This document shows, piece after piece, positions 56,985 through 64,000 of a DNA stretch of 64,000 nt (its first letter is position 1; the number at the start of each line of letters is the position of its first letter). A model generated the notes under the pieces. The model saw only the letters and a program-made list of their open reading frames with translations. It was not told where the DNA came from and ran no database searches. The DNA lies in the NCBI GenBank assembly GCA_965221545.1, contig OZ244901.1:3720001-3784000 (forward strand). The letters are read 5' to 3'. Made by a program: the position numbers and the translations under genes. Source of the stretch: JAJEFO01 sp022819605. Lineage in GTDB: Bacteria > Pseudomonadota > Alphaproteobacteria > Rhodobacterales > Rhodobacteraceae.

Positions 56985-57827
56985 CTATGCGGTCACCGCG
57001 GATTCCCATGCGAGCATGGCGCGCTTCACGGGCAGGCCCCAATGGTATCCCCCCAGACCGCCTGATTTCCGGAGCGCGCGATGACATGGAATGAGCCAGG
57101 AAATCGGATTCCGTCCGACAGCAGTGCCAACGGCCCTGACCGCCCTTGGCGCACCAATGACTCGCGCGATGTCAGAATATGTCGTCACGTGACCCGTCGG
57201 AACGTGCAGGAGCGCCTCCCACACCTTGATCTGAAAGGGCGCACCGATCAGGAACAGCGGCACTGCCCCGTCTGCATTGCCGCTCTTCGGAAAGGCCGAT
57301 GCAACCATCGGGGCGAGAATTGCAGGATCCTCTTGGTACGACGCCTTCGGCCAGCGTGCCCGCAGATCTGCCATCGTCGCGCCCGCACCGGCTTCAGCCG
57401 CAAACCCGATGCCGCAAATGCCCCTTGCCGTGCCCATGACGAGCGCCGGCCCGAAGGGACTGCCGAACCAGCCCCAGCAAATCTTCAGCCCCTCTCCACC
57501 CCGGGCGTAGTCGCCGGGACTCATCGCCTCCCATCGCACGAACAGGTCGTGAAGCCGTCCCGACCCCGACAGGCCGACTTCGTCCGCAGTTTCAAGCGTC
57601 GTGTGCCGCCGGGCCAGAAGCGCCTTCGCGTGATCAAGCCTCAGCCATTGCTGGTACCGCTTGGGTGAGACCCCGGCCCAGCGGCTGAATATCCGCTGGA
57701 AGTGCGCAGGGCTCATGTGCATTTCCAACGCAATCTCTTCCAGCGAAAGATCCCGGTCGCCCGCATCGATCAGTTCGATCGCGCGTCGGACTAGCTGGTA
57801 GTGGTATCCGTTCTCCGGTTCAGGCAT
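56985..57827 (-). CDS. AraC-type HTH / methylated-DNA--cysteine methyltransferase fusion
   Basis: The 280-residue protein joins an AraC helix-turn-helix domain (residues ~10-105; LSLEEIALEMHMSPAHFQRIF) to an Ogt-type O6-alkylguanine transferase with the suicide cysteine in LIPCHRALRKSGG. It lacks the N-terminal zinc/phosphotriester domain of E. coli Ada, so methyl-phosphotriester sensing is not expected; the transferase itself may signal alkylation. A long in-frame extension (to 58508) is antisense to nth and rejected. It is divergent from nth over 123 bases, so two repair genes share a regulatory region. Confidence 0.92.
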   Translation of the reverse strand: MPEPENGYHYQLVRRAIELIDAGDRDLSLEEIALEMHMSPAHFQRIFSRWAGVSPKRYQQWLRLDHAKALLARRHTTLETADEVGLSGSGRLHDLFVRWEAMSPGDYARGGEGLKICWGWFGSPFGPALVMGTARGICGIGFAAEAGAGATMADLRARWPKASYQEDPAILAPMVASAFPKSGNADGAVPLFLIGAPFQIKVWEALLHVPTGHVTTYSDIARVIGAPRAVRAVGTAVGRNPISWLIPCHRALRKSGGLGGYHWGLPVKRAMLAWESAVTA

Positions 57828-57950
57828 GTCGTTCAGCTTTGCATCCCTTTTCTTCCTGACCCAGAACTTACGGATCGTCAGGCAAAAGACGACCCGCATC
57901 TTGCGAGAAACGCTTGCCGTCAATGCCGCGTTCCGCCAAAAACGCGTCCC

Positions 57951-58595
57951 ATGGCCAAGCAACTGCCCTTCCAGGCGCTTGTCGAGATCTTCACGCGATT
58001 CCGCGAGGCTGAAGCCGAGCCCAAAGGCGAACTTCAGCACGTCAACGCGTACACTCTCGTCGTGGCCGTCGCACTGTCCGCCCAGGCGACGGATGCGGGC
58101 GTCAACAAGGCCACGCGCGCGCTCTTCAAGGTCGCGGACACGCCCCAGAAGATGCTGGATCTCGGCGAGGAAGGCCTTGTCGAGCACATTAGGTCCATCG
58201 GGCTCTATCGCAACAAGGCCAAGAACGTCATGCGGCTCTCGCGCATCCTTGTCGACGAGTATGGCGGCGAAGTCCCCTCCTCCAGATCGGCCCTCCAGTC
58301 CCTGCCCGGCGTCGGTCGAAAGACCGCCAATGTCGTCCTGAACATGTGGTGGGGTCATCCTGCGCAGGCGGTGGACACACATATCTTCCGTGTCGGCAAC
58401 CGCACGGGGATCGCGCCCGGCAAGGATGTCAATGCAGTCGAACGTGCAATCGAGGACAATGTTCCCGCCGAATTCCAGCGCCACGCCCATCACTGGCTGA
58501 TCCTGCACGGGCGCTACACCTGCGTCGCACGCAAGCCCAAGTGCGGGGCCTGCCTGATCCGCGACATGTGCCGGTTCGAGGACAAGGTGGCATGA
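57951..58595 (+). CDS. nth: Endonuclease III
   Basis: This 214-residue bifunctional glycosylase/AP lyase removes oxidised pyrimidines. The helix-hairpin-helix is LPGVGRKTANVVLN with the catalytic lysine, the catalytic Asp is in VDTHIFRV, and the [4Fe-4S] cluster cysteines follow the C-x6-C-x2-C-x5-C spacing (CVARKPKCGACLIRDMC). The start MAKQLPFQALVEI is chosen over an upstream extension of the frame. Its stop overlaps the next gene (ATGA). Confidence 0.96.
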   Translation: MAKQLPFQALVEIFTRFREAEAEPKGELQHVNAYTLVVAVALSAQATDAGVNKATRALFKVADTPQKMLDLGEEGLVEHIRSIGLYRNKAKNVMRLSRILVDEYGGEVPSSRSALQSLPGVGRKTANVVLNMWWGHPAQAVDTHIFRVGNRTGIAPGKDVNAVERAIEDNVPAEFQRHAHHWLILHGRYTCVARKPKCGACLIRDMCRFEDKVA

Positions 58596-59572
58596 ACTAC
58601 GATGTCGTTGGCATCGGCAACGCGATCGTCGACGTGATCTCGCCCGCAGACGATTCCTTTCTCGAGCACATGGGAATCGAGAAGGGAATCATGCAGCTCG
58701 TGGAGCGCGAGCGCGGCGAAAAGCTCTACGGCGCAATGTCGGAAAGGGTGCAGGCTCCCGGCGGTTCGGTCGCAAACACGCTGGCGGGACTCGGCAATCT
58801 CGGGCTCAAGACCGGCTTCATCGGACGTGTTCGGAACGATGCGCTCGGCAGGTTCTACGCCTCTTCGCTGGCGGCTGACGGAACGGATTTCGTGAATGAG
58901 CTGGCAGCAGGCGGAGCATTGCCGACATCGCGTTCGATGATTTTCGTCTCGCCGGACGGCGAGCGGTCAATGAACACCTATCTCGGCATCTCGTCCGAAC
59001 TGGGCCCTGAGGACGTTCCGGACGAAGTAGCAGGCGCAACGAACATCCTGTTTCTTGAGGGCTATCTCTACGACAAGCCAAAGGGAAAGGAGGCGTTCGA
59101 GCGCGCGGCGCGACTCTGCCGCAACGCCGGCGGGCGGGCGGGCATTGCGCTCTCGGACCCATACTGTGTTGATCGGCACCGAAACGACTTTCGCCGCCTC
59201 GTTCGGGAGCTTGATTGCGTCATCGGCAATCAGCATGAATGGGAATCGCTCTATCAGAGCGAACTTTCCGGAGCGCTGGAATCCGCGGCCCAAGATTCGG
59301 ACCTGGTGGTCGTCACCCGATCAGGTGAGGACGTGATGCTGGTCCGAGGCGACGAGACAGCGCGCGTCTCAGTCAGCCGTGTCGTGCCGGTGGACGCGAC
59401 TGGTGCGGGCGATCTGTTCGCGGCCGGGTTTCTCTACGGCTACGCGACAAACCAGCCGCTCGAGGTCGCCGGCCGAATGGGCTGCGTGGCAGCATCTGAA
59501 GTGATCAGCCACTACGGAGCCCGGCCCGCATCCGATCTCAAGGAACTTTTCCGACAGAACGGCCTGATCTGA
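58592..59572 (+). CDS. PfkB-family carbohydrate kinase, adenosine kinase-like
   Basis: The 326-residue ribokinase-fold kinase has the N-terminal MNYDVVGIGNAIVDVIS, the GGSVANT substrate motif and the C-terminal DATGAGDLFAAGFLYG anion hole with catalytic Asp. The overall pattern matches the alphaproteobacterial proteins annotated as adenosine kinase. It overlaps nth by four bases, so the two are cotranscribed. Substrate (adenosine or another nucleoside/sugar) is inferred from similarity as recalled. Confidence 0.9.
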   Translation: MNYDVVGIGNAIVDVISPADDSFLEHMGIEKGIMQLVERERGEKLYGAMSERVQAPGGSVANTLAGLGNLGLKTGFIGRVRNDALGRFYASSLAADGTDFVNELAAGGALPTSRSMIFVSPDGERSMNTYLGISSELGPEDVPDEVAGATNILFLEGYLYDKPKGKEAFERAARLCRNAGGRAGIALSDPYCVDRHRNDFRRLVRELDCVIGNQHEWESLYQSELSGALESAAQDSDLVVVTRSGEDVMLVRGDETARVSVSRVVPVDATGAGDLFAAGFLYGYATNQPLEVAGRMGCVAASEVISHYGARPASDLKELFRQNGLI

Positions 59573-59745
59573 GACCACGCAAGATCATGCCGTCTTCATT
59601 GAAGTCCGGCGATGGCTTCCCTCCATCAATCCTGTACAAATTACAGTCCGACCCCGACACGCTCATGCGACATCGCCTTGGGCCGCCCGGGCATCAAATT
59701 GCATGTCAGAAAGCGCAATTGGCCTTCGGGCGGGACGCGTGCAGC

Positions 59746-61164
59746 CTAAGCGGCGTCCCGTGACAACCGAGCCGGCAACTCGCGAGCCCAGGCACCGATC
59801 GTGCCGGCTCCGAGGCAAACGACTATGTCACCAGGTCGAGCCTCCGTGCGCACCAGGGATTCCAGTGCATCCTCGTTCTTCAGGGCACGTGCGTCCTTGT
59901 GCCCCTGAAGTGCGATCCCAGCCACAAGGTCTTCGCGCGTCGCTCCGTCAACCGGGTCCTCTCCGGCACCAAAGACATCGGCAATGGCCACAACGTCAGC
60001 GTCGCTGAAGCAACGGCAAAACTCGTCGAACAAGGCCGACAGCCGCGAATACCGGTGCGGCTGATGCACCGCGACTATCCGCGTGTCCGGGCCGGACGCC
60101 AGCGCCTGCCGCGCCGCAGCCAGCACTGCCGCGATCTCCACGGGATGATGACCGTAATCGTCGATGATGGTGACGCCCGCAACTTCGCCCACCTTTGTGA
60201 AACGCCGATTGACGCCCTTGAACGCCGTCAGAGCTTCACGGATTTCCGAACCCTTCATGCCCAGATGCCGCGCCACTGCCACGGCACCAAGTGCATTGGA
60301 GACGTTGTGGCTTCCCGGCATCGGCAACGTGCAGTCCTTGATCACCGGCCCGTCGGCAAGCTCAATGTCGAATCGGGCCGCAGTATTCTCATGGCGAAGG
60401 TTGACTGCCCGCACGTCCGCATCTGCATTGAATCCGAACGTCATGATTCGCCGATCAGTCACCCGGCCTGCAAGCGCCTGCACCTCAGGATTGTCGGTGC
60501 AAAGAACCGCCAGTCCATAGAACGGGATGTTTGACACGAAGTCCTCGAACCCCTTCCGCAGGTCCTCCATCGTCCCCCAATGCTCCATGTGCTCTGGATC
60601 GATGTTCGTCACGACTGCAATAGTCGCCGGAAGGCGGTTGAAGGTGCCGTCCGATTCGTCGGCTTCAACAACCATCCATTCGCCGCTACCGACGCGCGCA
60701 TTGGATCCATAGGCGTGAATGATGCCGCCGTTGATCACCGTCGGATCAATGCCGCCGGCATCCAGCAGAGCCGCCACCAACGTAGTCGTCGTGGTCTTTC
60801 CATGCGTGCCGGCAACTGCAATATTGGATCGCAACCGCATGAGCTCGGCCAGCATTTCGGCCCGGCGCACGACCGGAAGGCCCCGTCTTCGTGCTTCGTC
60901 TCGCTCCGCGTTGCCAGCCTTGATGGCCGAAGAGATGACGACGACCTCGGCCCCATCCAGATTCTCCGCGCACTGGCCTTCGAAGATCGTCGCCCCAAGA
61001 CTCGCCAACCGATCAGTAATTTTCGAGGATTTCAGGTCCGAACCCTGAACCACGTAGCCCGCTTCGATCAGCACTTCGGCAATGCCGGACATGCCGATTC
61101 CTCCAATCCCCACAAAGTGGATCGGACCCATTTCCGTCGGAAGCTTTGTGACTGCTGCGCTCAC
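59746..61164 (-). CDS. murC: UDP-N-acetylmuramate--L-alanine ligase
   Basis: This 472-residue Mur ligase adds the first amino acid to the peptidoglycan precursor. It has an N-terminal UDP-binding loop (IHFVGIGGIGMSGIAEVL), the ATP-binding GTHGKTTTTTLV, central EADESDGTF and the C-terminal HQPHRYSR. The start is GTG 61164 with GGAGAG six bases upstream, one base beyond the murG stop. It is the last gene of the ftsW-murG-murC unit and converges with the kinase gene. Confidence 0.97.
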   Translation of the reverse strand: MSAAVTKLPTEMGPIHFVGIGGIGMSGIAEVLIEAGYVVQGSDLKSSKITDRLASLGATIFEGQCAENLDGAEVVVISSAIKAGNAERDEARRRGLPVVRRAEMLAELMRLRSNIAVAGTHGKTTTTTLVAALLDAGGIDPTVINGGIIHAYGSNARVGSGEWMVVEADESDGTFNRLPATIAVVTNIDPEHMEHWGTMEDLRKGFEDFVSNIPFYGLAVLCTDNPEVQALAGRVTDRRIMTFGFNADADVRAVNLRHENTAARFDIELADGPVIKDCTLPMPGSHNVSNALGAVAVARHLGMKGSEIREALTAFKGVNRRFTKVGEVAGVTIIDDYGHHPVEIAAVLAAARQALASGPDTRIVAVHQPHRYSRLSALFDEFCRCFSDADVVAIADVFGAGEDPVDGATREDLVAGIALQGHKDARALKNEDALESLVRTEARPGDIVVCLGAGTIGAWARELPARLSRDAA

Positions 61165-61165
61165 G

Positions 61166-62250
61166 TCACTCTCCAACCAATTGCTCGATAGCACAGGCCA
61201 ATCGGCTTGCTGCGTCCGGCCTGGCCAGTCCAAGGGCATTGTCCCGCATCCGCAAGGCAGTTCCGACAGTCCCAAGCACGCCCCGCATCTGCTCCGTCAA
61301 GACCTTAGGGTCAAGCTCGGCTTCGGGTACAAGAATTGCAGCGTCTGCATCGGCAAGACTGCGCGCATTCGCGGTTTGGTGATCTGCCGCCGCCGCCGCG
61401 TAGGGAACCAGGATCGAGGGACGACCAATCACGCAAATGTCCGCAACCGTTGAAGCCCCCGCCCGACTTATTGCGAGATGCGCGTTCTCGATCCGCCGGC
61501 CAATGTCGGCAAAGAACGGTTCGACTTTGGCCTCAATGCCCGCGGACTCGTATGCGGCCCTCACGCGATCCAGATCCTCGGGACGTGCCTGATGCGCGAC
61601 ACGCAGGTCTGCTGCGAACCGATCTTTCAGGTCCGCGATTGCCGGTGGAACGACTTCGGAGAGAATGCGCGCGCCTTGAGATCCGCCGATCACCAGGATG
61701 GAGAAAGGACCTCGCTCAGGAATCTCATAGTTGGCCCCGGCCCGCTCCAGAACCTGCGCCCTTACCGGGTTTCCGGTGTGCACGGCCGAAACCCCGTCCG
61801 GCAGGGTTGTCGGCCATGTTCCGCATGCCACCTTGTCGACCCGCCGCGCAAACAACCGGTTTGTCCGGCCGAGGACGCCATTCTGCTCATGGATCATCCT
61901 TGGGATTCGGAGCGCCCACGCAGCGGTGAGGGCGGGGATCGAAGGATAGCCTCCAAAGCCAATCACCGCGCTCGGGCGATCAACCAGAAATCTGAACTTT
62001 GCCGCCGCGATTCCGAATGCAATGACGAACGGCACCAAGAGCTTCGCTGGCGCCCCGCCGCGCGCGAAAGATGCGCTTGCAATCTTCTGCACCACAACCC
62101 GATCAGGAAACCCGCCTGCATATTGCGCACCTCGGCGGTCCGTCATGAGCGTCACGCGCCATCCCTTTGCCAGCATTGTCTCAGCAAGGGCCTGGGCCGG
62201 AAACATGTGCCCGCCAGTTCCACCGGCGGAAATTGCAAGATGGCGTGCAC

Positions 62251-62254
<4 letters not shown>
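61166..62254 (-). CDS. murG: Lipid II synthase (MurG N-acetylglucosaminyltransferase)
   Basis: This 362-residue GT-B glycosyltransferase converts lipid I to lipid II on the inner face of the membrane. The N-terminal glycine loop GGTGGHMFPAQALAE, the second loop (VIGGSQGARILSEVVP) and the UDP-GlcNAc-binding AISRAGASTVADI are present. It overlaps ftsW by four bases and abuts murC. Confidence 0.97.
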
Positions 62255-63417
<1,163 letters not shown>

Positions 63418-63576
63418 GCGTCCTGCTCGTCCGCCTGCCTGTCCGTTTGCCGGATCTGAGCGGCAACATAGCCAGTTTTGCGTATGAAATCCAGTGTGCA
63501 CGTCGCGATTCGCGGATGGGCCTCCGGCAACGCAGCTTTCGACCTTGGCACCGATGACGACGCCTCAGGCGGTCGC

Positions 63577-64000
63577 CTACGTGCCCAAAGCAAGCCTGTC
63601 GGCGAGGAAGCCTTCGATCAGGAAGCGCGCTATTGACCCCTTGCGAGCAGCCTTCATGCCTGGATTGTCGCCCGCCAGAACCTGCATCATTGCCTCGCGC
63701 GTGACCCATTTCGCATCCTCGATTTCATCCGCCTGAATGCTGATGGAGCTGGTCAGCGCGATTCCATGGCAGCCGATCATCAAGGATGACGGGAAAGGCC
63801 ATGGTTGCGAGGCCAGGTATCGTACTTCGCCCACCTCTATTCCGGCCTCCTCTCCGACCTCGCGGCGCACGGCGGCCTCGATCGTCTCGCCAGGCTCCAT
63901 GAAGCCCGCCAGAAGGGAGTACATTCCCTCGGGCCAGAAGCCCGACCGTCCCATCAGAACCGAGTTGCCACGAGTGATCAGCATGATGACCACCGGGTCG
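63577..64000 (-). CDS. nudC: NAD+ diphosphatase / NAD-capped RNA decapping enzyme NudC, 5'-truncated
   Basis: This is the C-terminal ~140 residues of NudC, entering from the right edge. The stretch DPVVIMLITRG opens the Nudix fold. The Nudix box runs GFMEPGETIEAA to REVGEEAGI, and the diagnostic NudC motif SQPWPFPSS follows. The N-terminal domain and zinc-binding cysteines lie outside the window, so the GTG seen at 63993 is not the start. The protein hydrolyses NADH and removes NAD caps from RNA. Confidence 0.94.
   Translation of the reverse strand, partial: DPVVIMLITRGNSVLMGRSGFWPEGMYSLLAGFMEPGETIEAAVRREVGEEAGIEVGEVRYLASQPWPFPSSLMIGCHGIALTSSISIQADEIEDAKWVTREAMMQVLAGDNPGMKAARKGSIARFLIEGFLADRLALGT

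Overview
The window is a high-GC stretch of an alphaproteobacterial chromosome, most likely from the order Rhodobacterales. The 16S gene, the 16S-Ile-Ala-23S-5S operon order, the SDR-uvrC-pgsA-moaD-moaE cluster, the divergent hemC/hemE pair, PhaR, MbfA and the clpA-gloB-methyltransferase neighbourhood all point that way. This rests on reading the sequence and on recall of gene families; no database search was possible. Almost everything is housekeeping DNA. There is one small transposon-like insertion and no prophage or CRISPR array.

Layout. Positions 1-2043 hold the 3' part of a dimethylglycine/sarcosine dehydrogenase-like gene. A long minus-strand run follows (2.07-13.4 kb): rpmB, meaB, hrpB, moaE-moaD-pgsA, uvrC, an SDR, several very small ORFs, sppA and nadE. 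The plus strand then carries an 18-repeat MORN protein and leuA. leuA is preceded by a previously hidden leucine-rich leader peptide with its own promoter and attenuator-like hairpins. A lipase and SCP2 pair and a TPR protein lead to a complete rRNA operon on the minus strand (19.6-25.1 kb).

From 25.2 to 43 kb come an MFS transporter, msrQ-msrP, an orphan imuB with a LexA-like site, a GNAT enzyme, class III alcohol dehydrogenase, a ClpP-like protease, the iron exporter mbfA, phoH, miaB, a second MFS transporter, a 2-hydroxyacid dehydrogenase, an SH3 protein, a VOC protein and a MATE pump.

From 43.2 kb come phaR and the divergent haem genes hemC and hemE. A solitary tnpB sits between them, bracketed by 35-bp imperfect inverted repeats. 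One repeat supplies the start codon and the first codons of hemC. The right part holds clpA with a 42-aa ORF ahead of it, gloB, a methyltransferase, the F1 ATP synthase operon atpHAGDC, an AraC-Ogt repair fusion, nth, a PfkB sugar/adenosine kinase, murC-murG-ftsW and the 5'-truncated nudC.

The two signals most worth following are the apparently leaderless leuL attenuator at 15.25-15.54 kb and the inverted-repeat tnpB unit that has become physically and translationally joined to hemC at 44.75-46.12 kb.
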